From NCBI GenBank assembly GCA_036186865.1, contig AP025056.1, positions 32,166,365 to 32,230,364 on the forward strand: DNA of 64,000 bases, in the 5' to 3' direction. The notes beneath the pieces were generated by a model. It ran no database searches. It was not told where the DNA came from and worked only from the letters and a program-made list of their open reading frames with translations. The DNA comes from Eustoma russellianum. Lineage: Eukaryota > Streptophyta > Magnoliopsida > Gentianales > Gentianaceae. A program made the translations under genes and the position numbers. Below, piece by piece: positions 55,238 through 64,000 of the stretch. Position 1 is the first letter of the stretch, and every line of letters begins with the position of its first letter.

Positions 55238-57084
55238 TTATTGGAAGAGATGTGGATATAGCTCCTTCATTTGCTCCTCAAGCTCCCACGTGGCTTCGCG
55301 CTCCGTATGGTTACTCCACTGAACTTTGACATACGGAATGACGCGTCAGCGTAGGACTTGATCTTTTCTATCCACAATCCTTATTGGATGCTCTTCATAT
55401 GGGACATCTTCTTTTACATCCAAGGGTTGAGCTTCCAGGATATGACTTGGGTCCAATATGTATTTCCTTAGTTGGGATACATGAAATACATTATGGACTT
55501 GGGATAAGCTCGGAGGTAAGGCTAGCCTGTATGCTCTTTCACCAACTTTGCCTAGCACTTCGTACGGGCCAATATATCTAGGGCTTAACTTGCCCTTCAC
55601 TCCGAATCTTGCGACTCCTTTGGTGGGCGAAACTCGTAGGTAAACCTTATCGCCTTCTTCAAACTCTAATGGTCGTCTCTTAGAATCAGCCCAACTCTTA
55701 TTACGGTCTTGAGCCACTTTCAATTTCTCTCTTATCATCTTGACCTTTTCCACTGTTTGCTCAACCAACTCGGGTGCAGTGATCATCCTTTCTCCGACTT
55801 CATCCCAACAAACCGGGGATCTGCACTTGCGTCCGTACAATGCTTCAAATGGCGCCATGCCAATTGCACTGTGGTAGCTGTTGTTATAGGAGAACTCCAT
55901 TAACTTCAGCATGCTATCCCAGTTTCCTTTAAAGTCTAAGGCGCATGCTCTTAACATATCCTCCAAGGTTTGGATGGTCCTCTCGGATTGCCCATCCGTT
56001 TGTGGGTGGTAAGCGGTACTCATCCTTAACTCCGTACCCATAGCTTTCTGGAATGCCCTCCAAAACTTAGAGGTAAACTTGGGATCGCGGTCTGATACAA
56101 TACTGACAGGGACTCCGTGTAAACTCACAATGTTATCCACGTAGGTGTTAGATAGTTTCTCATAAGAGGTACCGTGTGGCATGGCGATGAAATGGGCTGT
56201 CTTCGTCAAGCGGTCTATAATCACCCAGATCATCTCATTTCCGTTCCTGGTCTTGGGTAGTCCCATTACAAAGTCCATAGTTACATGTTCTCATTTCCAC
56301 TCCGGAATTTCTAGGGGCATCATCAAACCACCAGGTCGTTGATGTTCGGCCTTGACTTGTTGGCAGACCAAACACCTTTCAACATACTCTGCTATAGATC
56401 TCTTCATCCCTATCCACCAATAATTTCTTTTGAGGTCCTTGTACATCTTAGTGCTCCCGGGGTGGATAGACAACCTTGAGTTATGCGCTTCTCGGAGCAA
56501 TTCCGTTCGAAGTTCGTCTTTAACTGGCACACATAACCGATCCTGGAACCATAGACTTCCGTCTCCTTGCAATTGGAAATCTTTTACAGGCCCCGCGGAT
56601 AATTTGTCGCGGATTTCTTTCAGTGCTGGGTCCTCGTACTGCGCTTCTTTGATTCTGTCTACCAAGTCTGGGCTGATAGACAAAGCTGTAAGGACATTTG
56701 CCACTGAATCCACCAATTCAAGATCAAACTCCTCGATCTCTCTTTCCAATGGGGACTGTCTTGCGTGGCTAGACTTTCTGCTCAATGTGTCCGCCACTCT
56801 GTTGGCCTTACCCGGATGGTAATTGATGGTCAGGTCATAATCCTTTAGTAACTCCAACCATCTTCTTTGTCTCATGTTTAACTCCTTCTGCGAGAACAAG
56901 TACTTCAAGCTCTTGTGATCAGTAAATACGGCGCACTTTTCTCCGTACAAATAGTGTCTCCAGATCTTAAGAGCGAATACCACGGCTGCGAGCTCCAAGT
57001 CATGCGTCGAGTAATTCTGCTCATATGGTTTCAATTGTCTTGACGCGTATGATATGACTCGTTCATTTTGCATCAAGACACACC
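55238..57084 (-). pseudogene. Chromovirus pol exon 3: RNase H, integrase, chromodomain
   Basis: From 57084 leftwards: RNase H (ISYASRQLKPYEQNYSTHDL, FTDHKSLKYLFSQKELNMRQ), then the integrase zinc site (SIHPGSTKMYKDLKRNYWW, CLVCQQVK). The core shows MDFVMGLPKTRNG, VSDRDPKFTSKFWR and HPQTDGQSERTIQTLEDML, with all three acidic residues intact. A GPY/F region follows (YIGPYEVLGKVGERAYRL). The end is a chromodomain (VIPYVKVQWSNHTEREATWE and ELYPHLFQ, stop at 55240-55238), which in this family targets heterochromatin. TGA stops interrupt at about 56285 (TGG expected) and 55345 (CGA expected). Confidence 0.9.
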
Positions 57085-57154
57085 CTATAAACAGAAAGTT
57101 AATTCAGGACTAGCATAAGTATATACAATGTATTAATTGTAATGATGTACATAC
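57085..57154 (-). other. Putative 70 bp spliceosomal intron in chromovirus pol
   Basis: Minus strand: exon ..GGACTAG | GTATGTAC ... TTTCTGTTTATAG | GGTGTGTC. The sequence is AT-rich with consensus ends. Removing it joins DASKKGLG directly to CVLMQNERVISYASRQ, the continuous RNase H start of the family. Read through, the frame hits a stop within 20 codons. Confidence 0.8.
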
Positions 57155-58675
57155 CTAGTCCTTTCTTGGACGCGTCACTATAGATCACGAAACCGTTGGT
57201 GCCGGAGGGTTGTGTCAACACCGGGGCTGTGGTCAATCTCTTCTTGAGCTCGGTGAAGCTCTGCTCACATTCAGCCGTCCATTCAAACTTGGTCTTCTTC
57301 TGTGTAAGTCGACTCAATGGTACTGCTATCGTTGAGAATCCCTCAACAAACTTCCTGTAGTAGCCTGCTAAGCCCAGGAAGCTTCTCACTTCAGTCACGT
57401 TGGTAGGTCTTGGCCATTCAGTGATGGCTTCTATCTTCTTAGGATCCACAGAGATCCCCTCTTCCGAAATCACGTGACCAAGGAAGGCTACACTTCTTAG
57501 CCAGAATTCGCACTTGCTGAATTTGGCATAGAGCCTTTGTTGTCTCAATATTTGCAACACCACTCTTAAATGTTCAGCATGAGCTCGTTCGTCGGGGGAA
57601 TAGACCAAAATATCATCGATGAACACTACTACAAATTGATCCAACTGTCCTCGGAATACAGTGTTCATCAAATCCATGAAAGCTGCTGGGGCGTTAGTTA
57701 GCCCAAATGGCATCACCAAAAATTCATAATGCCCATAACGAGTCCGAAAAGCGGTTTTAGGGACGTCTCCCTCTTTCACGAGCAATTGGTGGTATCCTTG
57801 ACGAAAGTCGATCTTTGAAAACCATCGGGCCCCCTTTAACTGGTCAAATAAATCCTCTATCCTTGGTAGAGGATATTTATTCTTGATGGTGATCTTATTC
57901 AGTTCCCGATAATCGATGCATAACCTCATGCTGCCATCCTTCTTCTTTACGAATAGCACAGGAGCTCCCCAAGGTGATACACTGGGGCGAATTAACTTCT
58001 TGTCCAACAACTCCTGAAGTTGCCCCTTTAGCTCCTTAAGTTCAGCTGGAGCCATTCTGTAGGGTGCCTTTGATATAGGCTCGGCTCCGGGTATCAAACT
58101 GATCTCGAACTCCACTTCTCTCGATGGCGGAACTCCCGGTAAATCATCCGGAAATACGTCCTTAAATTCATTGATTACCGGAATTTGATCCATGGAGGGA
58201 ACTTCCTGCTTCGCATCTAATGCATACACCATAAATCCCTCTGCTCCTTTCCGTAAAGCTTTAAAGGCCTTAATCGCCGTCAGGAATATTTTCTTTGGAG
58301 CTTTGGTTATCTTGATATTTCCTTGTACAGTGACGTCATTCATCTCAAGGTCTTTGAGAGTCACTTGCTTGAGTTTACAGTCGATATTGGCATGATTCTT
58401 GGTCAGCCAATCCATGCCCAATATTACGTCAAAGTCCTTCATCGGAATAGGGACTAGTGTCACTGAAAATACTTTTCCGTCCAACTCCAACTCACAATCT
58501 TTGTACTGGTGGTGAGAAACCAGTACTTGTTCTCCTGCTGCCTGTACCCTAAATGGGTTCTCAAGCCATTCGGGTAGACAGTCGAGTCCTTTGGCGAAAC
58601 GCTTAGAAATGAAGGAGTGGCTAGCTCCACTATCAAATAACACGTTTGCAGGCACGTTGTTAACTAAGATCACAC
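57155..58675 (-). CDS. Chromovirus protease and reverse transcriptase exon (exon 2)
   Basis: About 507 open codons with no stop. Protease: VLFDSGASHSFISKRFAKGL and VILGMDWLTKNHANIDCK. Reverse transcriptase: PYRMAPAELKELKGQLQELL, SVSPWGAPVLFVKKKDGSMR, LCIDYRELNKITIKNKYPLP, IDFRQGYHQL, FGLTNAPAAFMDLMN and the catalytic FVVVFIDDILVYS. A thumb/connection region follows (GLAGYYRKFVEGFS) and then the start of RNase H (FVIYSDASKKGLG). The active sites DSG and IDD are intact. The exon limits are set by the two GT-AG introns on either side. The flanking exons have stops, so the whole polyprotein is probably not made. Confidence 0.9.
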
Positions 58676-58785
58676 CTATTCACAAGAGGGTAACACATAA
58701 AAGTTTCACATAAAGCACATATTCAGTTATCAACTTAGAAAACTAAAATCCAACTTAAACCACGATTATTTAACTTAGGTCGTAC
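58676..58785 (-). other. Putative 110 bp spliceosomal intron before protease
   Basis: Minus strand: exon ..GGTGACAG | GTACGACC ... CTCTTGTGAATAG | GTGTGATC. Removal joins EDANVVTG to VILVNNVPANVLFDSGAS with the codon split after its first base, the same phase as the second intron. The interior is T-rich with stops in the pol frame. Confidence 0.8.
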
Positions 58786-59187
58786 CTGTCACCACGTTCG
58801 CATCCTCTTGGACTTCAGCGTCCGTCATCGCGTGGACTCTCGCATTGGGCCTGCCTCTCTGCTGTTGAGCCGGCCCTGGTCCTGCAGCTTGAGGCTTAGG
58901 GTTCCATTCAGGGCAGTCCCTGATCCTATGACCCGTCTTTCCACATTTGAAACATGCACCGCTAATTTTCCAACATTCGCCCACATGTCTTTTCTGGCAG
59001 TGTGGGCACTCTGCCGGTGCTTGACGATTCTGCTGGTTCTGTTGCGGTGCCCTTTGAGCTGGCCCCGCTTGCCCCTTTCTGGGGATCTTGACCCAACGTC
59101 CGGGCCTACTCCCACTTTGCTCAACCCTTGGCCTCTTGCTCGATTCTTCACGAGCCTCTCTATTCTGTGATCATCGCATGTCACTCT
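58786..59187 (-). pseudogene. Chromovirus gag C-terminal part with zinc knuckles
   Basis: After the solo LTR the frame continues REAREESSKRPRVEQ, a basic linker, then CPHCQKRHVGEC (a variant knuckle) and CFKCGKTGHRIRDC (standard CX2CX4HX4C). The tail AMTDAEVQEDANVVTG leads into the intron at 58785. A TGA stop lies near 59175, just past the LTR junction. The knuckles bind genomic RNA. Confidence 0.82.
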
Positions 59188-60633
59188 TGTTAGTGTATGT
59201 GTCCTAGGCCATGATTTGGATATTTATGTTATACATTTATTATTAATAAAAGAGGTTTTATTATCATTATTGTTGGTTAGTATGTTACACAATTTTGATA
59301 TATGTCCCTGATTCATTATTGTTATGGAGATAAAATAATTTATAATCAGTATGAGTATTGATTTGATAATCATGAGATGATTATGTGTATGGTGATACGA
59401 ATCAATCTCATAGATACTTGTTAGAGAACAGTGTATTGGATAGACCCATCATGAGATTGCTACATGGATTAGCGTCATAAGTAAATCTCATGATAGTCAT
59501 GTTGTAATCCTTTGGCTTGAGATTGTCATAGTTTCCAACATAAGGACTATTATATTTTGACATGATCAAACGTTATCCGTAACTGGATAATAATAAAGGT
59601 CATGATTGAATGTGATAGAAATTATGTAGAGGATATTGAACAATCAAGATAGAATTTGTCCCTCTCTTTTGAGAGAGATATCTTTGGGCCCCTCGATTAG
59701 TGAGACTGTGAAATGCATGGCCGTGCTCAAATGAATTGATAGTGTGATCAATATCATTTGTTTTATCAGTCTACTTAGAGATTGAGTAATCATATGTTTG
59801 AACTATATAAGTATGACGCTGACCATGACTTATGTTCAAACTAGATATCGTGTGACAAAGGGATTAATGCATGTACTATTATTAGACTAGTTGGACTTTA
59901 CTCGTATTAATTGGGTAGTTGTAATGCCTTGCTAGAGGTCAATTACGACTTGTTGGTTTAATAGAGATTTAATCAACTGCCAATTAATATGGGCCTATCG
60001 GGTCACACACAAGAATGCGTAAGGCTGAGATTAATAATATTAATAATATTAATATTGGATATTAATTATTAGTATTATTATTAGCGTTTTTAATATTAAT
60101 AATATTAATATTGGATATTAATTATTATTATTATTATTTTCGGGTTTTTGGTGATTATATATACATGTGTATTATCGGATAATAACGAAAGAATCCATAT
60201 CTGATATGGATTTTTAATATCCTGATAGAATCCGTATCTGATATGGATTTTGATTGGCATCCACTAATCCGATTAGGACTCGGATTCTGATGTCTACGTA
60301 TGTGCATATATACTTGTGTATCTCGTATACACAAGACACACGAAAAATACACAGAGTCATAAAAAAACCCTAGAGCTGTTTTTGTGAAAAACGAGTTCTT
60401 CAGCCGCGCCGTTTGAAGAGCTAGCACTCCGGGCGGAAGCGTTCGTGTGGATACCGACAGAGGGTGTTCGTGATTTCGCACCTCTTCCATCTGCAGACTT
60501 CGAATCTACAGAGGTAGTTTTTGATTTCTTTTGTCGAATTAAACGAACAACATGGATCCTTGGTAGGAAATCGGAGATCAAGTTTTTATTTTCCGCTGCG
60601 TGTTTTGCAGTGATCTCGGTTGATTTTCTAACA
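59188..60633 (+). repeat. Solo LTR (copia-like) nested in chromovirus gag
   Basis: 1446 bp from TGTTAGTGTATGTG to TTTTCTAACA, flanked by ACTCT on both sides (59183-59187 and 60634-60638). The plus orientation is suggested by a TATA-like ttatatatacat near 60156, a following leader-like region and a pyrimidine-rich end. It splits gag codons ...CYRVES from DMR. It contains a tandem duplication of ttaatattggatattaattatta (60045-60135) and two adjacent palindromes (60192-60212, 60229-60249). Confidence 0.88.
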
Positions 60634-60638
60634 ACTCT

Positions 60639-61320
60639 CCACTCGGTAACATGCGTCCAGCATCTCCTCGAATGTTTTTAGACTTGACCCCGCGATTGCT
60701 GTCCGTATGCGGGGGTTCAGACCCTCTTCAAATTTCAGCATTTTCATTCGGTTGTTCTCCAATACCAAGGGTGTGAACTTGCCCAAGGCATGGAATCTAT
60801 CTGCATAGTCTGAAACAGTCATCCTTCCTTGTTCAAATTTATCGAACTGCCTCATCTTCTCCAAAATGGCAGTCTCAGGCACATAATAATCTTTGTAGGC
60901 CTTCACAAACTGACTCCACTGAATGGGAGGAGTCATCTTGGGCAGAATGCCGTTCCACCATGCATTTGCTCTACCCGTCAGAAAAGGCGTGGCTACATCC
61001 ACCTTGTGTTCTTCAGGCACTTGCACAAGCCTGAAGCATTTCTCTACTTCGTCCAGCCAAAACCCAGCCACCTCTGGGTCAGTGGTCCCTTCGAAACTAG
61101 GGGCATGCATCTTCCGCATCTCCCCAATGTAATACCTGATGCTGTGCTGAGGCGGTGGAGGCTGTGGTTGCGGTTGTTGCTGCTGTTGAGCAACCCCTTG
61201 TGCTATTACCGTGATAGCATCAATCAATGCTTGGGGTACTAGTACTGGAGGTGGTGGTGGTGGAGGGTTGTTGTTGTTCCCATTTCCACCGTTTCCTTGG
61301 TTGTCACGTCTAGGAGGCAT
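60639..61320 (-). pseudogene. Chromovirus gag N-terminal part, cut by solo LTR
   Basis: Starts MPPRRDNQGNGGNGNNNN at 61320, with proline- and glutamine-rich runs and then the retrotransposon gag domain: IRYYIGEMRKMHAPSFEGTT, GFWLDEVEKCFRLVQVPEEH, LTGRANAWWNGILPKMTPPI and QFDKFEQGRMTVSDYADRFH. The reading frame is clean until the LTR junction at 60638. MPPRR was chosen over an ATG five codons upstream because it is the usual start of this family's gag. Confidence 0.9.
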
Positions 61321-61584
61321 TTTCTGCAAGATCACGCATATTAGTATCCAGCAGTTCCAAAGATAAATGCCTGGGGTCCATAATGTTGTACAAGACAGAG
61401 CCCATAAGTTAAAATAAATAACGTTTATTGACTTCTATTAGTCGCGCTCGTACACACACCCATCCCAATCAAACTTAAATCTAAGATTACATACTTAGAC
61501 TAATAGATCAATCTTAAGATAAAAATCATAACTTAGGACTCTATATGTCATAACCTAGGTCTCCGAGGTAGATCTGAAGCCTAG
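61321..61584 (-). other. Chromovirus leader between primer binding site and gag
   Basis: About 264 bp of untranslated leader. No open frame or repeat was noticed. Confidence 0.6.
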
Positions 61585-61598
61585 GCTCTGATACCACT
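61585..61598 (-). promoter_or_regulatory. Primer binding site of the chromovirus (tRNA-iMet)
   Basis: On the minus strand AGTGGTATCAGAGC directly follows the 5' LTR end (GGGCGCTACA), a perfect initiator tRNA-Met complement. Confidence 0.92.
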
Positions 61599-62295
61599 TG
61601 TAGCGCCCTGACCCGGACAGCGGAATCCGAACCGGTACACCCGTCGTAGCTTACTGAGAAGACTACAAGACGTCTCATCTCTCGAATACACATCATCGGT
61701 GACGTAAGAGAAATAAGCGCGGAAACATATCATGCCAATCTAAACATCGAATTACTACGTCCAAGACAACGTGAATACCCAATGTATATGGTCGCAGCCA
61801 TCTAAAACCTCCCATGAATAACAATATAAACTGAAACAAACGGAAAACAGTTTCAGCTCGCTAATCACTCCTCAACAAGGTCTAGGCATCCCATTCTGCC
61901 CACTCGCTATCATCCTCGATAAAGATCATGTCATACTCAGGTTCTCCTGTATCACAAAGGCAGTACCCTTAGCGAAAACGCTAGCAAGTAACCCGCTTAT
62001 AAGACATACGGGATCAACACATGGCAAGACATGAGTAATAGGTAATTCAAGGGAATTGTGGGGCACATGTCTTGTAAACTTCCAAATATAGAAATGAGTC
62101 ACGTAATAGCAAGAACAGCAATTCGAAATGCAATTAACAAATCAATATCAATCAATTAACGTGAGCATTCATTCCACAACGACTCTCGTGATGCGTGTCC
62201 AAATATGCACTACACTACACAATCACATATGCATGAACCTTTTCTTTTCAAATCAATGCAATGCATGTCACAATGTCCAGTTCCTAACTCATTTC

Positions 62296-62574
62296 CTTGT
62301 AACGCACCCCGGCTTATATTTCCATCCCGGTTAACGTTACAAGCTCATATGCTCTGTGATGCACCTCGGCTTATATTTCCATCCCGATTAACATCACAGA
62401 TCTCGTAAAACTCTACAATGCACCTCGTCTTAAATTTTCATCCCGATTAACATTGTAGAGGACTTTATACCCTGTAACGCACCCCGGCTTATATTTCCAT
62501 CCCGGTTAACGTTACAGTCTTTTGTGTCCTGCAATGCACCCCGGCTTAAATTTCCATCCCGGTTAACATTGCAG
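62296..62574 (-). repeat. Covarying hairpin array, 5' LTR copy
   Basis: The same five units as at 53321-53599. All outer arms are unchanged. The differences seen (cggctt to cgtctt and tttcc to ttttc) fall in the inner stem and loop of unit 3. Confidence 0.93.
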
Positions 62575-63070
62575 TTCACCTTCGCAAATCTGTGCCGAAG
62601 CACATCTCTTTTTCAAAACTTTATACAATGCACGTGCCATGATGCAAGACTCCTTATTTCAATCACACTTTTCGTTCACATGCGCAATTCACATTCACAT
62701 GCGCAAGTACAAGTAACACACAAGAGTTCACTAGCTTATTCGTCAACACTTAGACTTCAACTAGCACATCAACACTTAACCTTGATTCTAAAGTTCACAA
62801 CCCAACGAGAGCATCCCTATCTTTCCTTCATTGAGCTCTAAGACACCTTGTACGTTCATTTCCTAACCCTCCTAAGTCACTCCCGTTGAAACTCGGTTCG
62901 AGAACCCATTGAAGACACCAATATTGATTCACCATCCTAGATCATGTTCCTAAGACTTAGACTATCGTTAATCAGGTCTTAAGAAGCCTCTAAGGTCACC
63001 CAAGGGCTTCCCGAACTTCCCTCTTTCTTCCTCTATTTTTCCACAAAACTGATGGACTTCATCCCCTACT

Positions 63071-63325
63071 TCGATCGATCGATGTCCAGCTGAGGACATC
63101 GATCCCTCCACTTCGATCGATCGATGTCCAACTGGGGACATCGATCTCTCAGACTCACCCAACATTGATCGATCGATGTCCTTCTGAGGGCATCGATCTC
63201 TCAAGCTTCCCTACATCGATCAATCGATGTCCGTCTGGGGACATCGATCTCTCAGCCTGCGCCTACATCGATCGATCGATGTCCAACTGGGGACATCGAT
63301 CTCTGACATCGATCGATCGATGTCC
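63071..63325 (-). repeat. CGATCGATCG array, 5' LTR copy
   Basis: The same array as at 54096-54340 with small changes: one palindrome reads ttgatcgatcga, one tcgatcaatcga, and a short insertion (ctctgacat) separates the last two palindromes. The array is thus slightly more variable than the rest of the LTR. Confidence 0.9.
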
Positions 63326-64000
63326 ACGATTCCAGAATAGCACTTTGCAGTTTCTGCAGAATCTCAACACCGTTCAATTCCAAACTTTATGCCAACCAAT
63401 CCAAGCCTAATCCCTGCTATCATTCATGCTTAAACTAAAGATTCAACGCTACACACATCGCAAACAAGATTCAAGCCTGGTACGCCCTTTTTCCAACCTC
63501 ATCAATTCCAAAAAAAATCCCACCTTTTTCCTTCCAACCTTCACAGCAACAAAATCACAATAAGAAGAGATTCAAGGGATAGGGATTTGCATGATTTCAC
63601 ATAATCAACAACAACAACGAATGCTTTTTCATATACATTGGCCAAATCTCGAACCCAAAACACATAGATCATATACAAATAATCACTACACGAAACTACT
63701 GCATGGTGATCCGATTTGATAACAAAATAGGCCAGTTTTCTTTCACAAATCGCAAGAACTTATAAGAAAGTTACTTGCCTTTGATTCTACGAAAGCGGAT
63801 TGAAGATCAGACGAAGAATGGATTGAGGATCTTGAAGTTCTTCTCTAGCGTTGGGAGGAGGGGAAATCGCCTATGGGAGATAATGGAGAAAGGCGTCGGT
63901 TTGTTTTTGATAAGGAGAGAAACTGACGCTTTGTCAGTTTTGATATGGGAAGGGAAAGTTTGGTGTTTCTAAATTATATCTATTCTCTATTTATCTTAAA

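Larger units (their letters stand above)
52624..64000 (-). mobile_element. Ty3/gypsy chromovirus (Tekay-like), right end outside window
   Basis: Read leftwards: 5' LTR (from beyond 64000 to 61599), primer binding site, gag, zinc knuckles, protease, reverse transcriptase, RNase H, integrase, chromodomain, polypurine tract, 3' LTR (55192-52624). The two LTRs differ at only about 20-25 of roughly 2400 compared positions by eye, so insertion is recent. A solo LTR (59188-60633) is nested in gag. Apparent introns lie at 58676-58785 and 57085-57154. Three in-frame stops were seen and all are TGA. The target duplication cannot be checked because the right end is outside the window. Confidence 0.93.
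61599..64000 (-). repeat. 5' LTR of the chromovirus (cut by window edge)
   Basis: A copy of 52624-55025 shifted by 8975 bp, with few differences; the remaining 167 bp lie outside. The hairpin array is at 62296-62574 and the CGATCGATCG array at 63071-63325. Confidence 0.95.

Noticed and set aside
60155..60681. Open frames on both strands in and beside the solo LTR
   Set aside because: They lie in the LTR and cross its junction with gag; no domain and no conservation evident.

Overview
The window looks like heterochromatic, gene-poor DNA of a flowering plant, probably a eudicot. This is inferred from the element families, because no intact host gene is visible. It is almost wall-to-wall transposable elements: L1-type LINEs with RNase H, Ty1/copia elements with a long extra 3' ORF, a Ty3/gypsy chromovirus, a Pack-MULE-like element and a Harbinger-like MITE. 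No tRNA, rRNA or CRISPR locus was seen.

Layout: 1-2086 is a copia fragment (minus strand) that runs off the left edge. From 3031 to 21729 three L1-type LINEs lie head to tail on the minus strand, and each junction is a (TA)n tract. LINE1 (3059-10466) carries a 2.1 kb inverted internal segment (6757-8849) with copia fragments at both breakpoints (6353-6756 and 8850-10075). LINE2 (10496-15538) has a nearly continuous ORF2 and a truncated ORF1. LINE3 (15590-21665) keeps both ORFs in decayed form. 21925-23464 is a DNA element with 310 bp terminal inverted repeats that holds the first exon and intron of a DEAD-box RNA helicase gene. An LTR-like stretch ends at 25327. Then come a decayed plus-strand copia (25340-31400), a minus-strand copia (about 31740-36519), a Harbinger-like MITE (37464-38237) and a complete copia element with LTRs and target duplication (38907-50614, minus strand) that is itself split by a solo LTR (45757-47170). 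After a 2 kb unassigned gap, a young chromovirus (52624 to beyond 64000, minus strand) fills the rest. It contains a solo LTR (59188-60633) and two apparent spliceosomal introns.

The most interesting material is in the non-coding parts of the elements. (1) The chromovirus LTR holds five tandem hairpins whose arms differ from unit to unit yet stay perfectly complementary. (2) Arrays built on CGATCGATCG palindromes, often spaced about 52 bp apart, occur in the LTRs of both copia and gypsy elements. (3) Two related copia families each carry a family-specific motif array both in the LTR U3 (inferred from a related LTR for one of them) and in the spacer just before the extra ORF, which suggests a second promoter. 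(4) The three LINEs share a 3' UTR stem-loop with a compensatory base change, an ATGA stop/start overlap between ORF1 and ORF2, and an apparent habit of inserting into each other's (TA)n tails. All readings were done by eye; no alignment, folding or database search was run.
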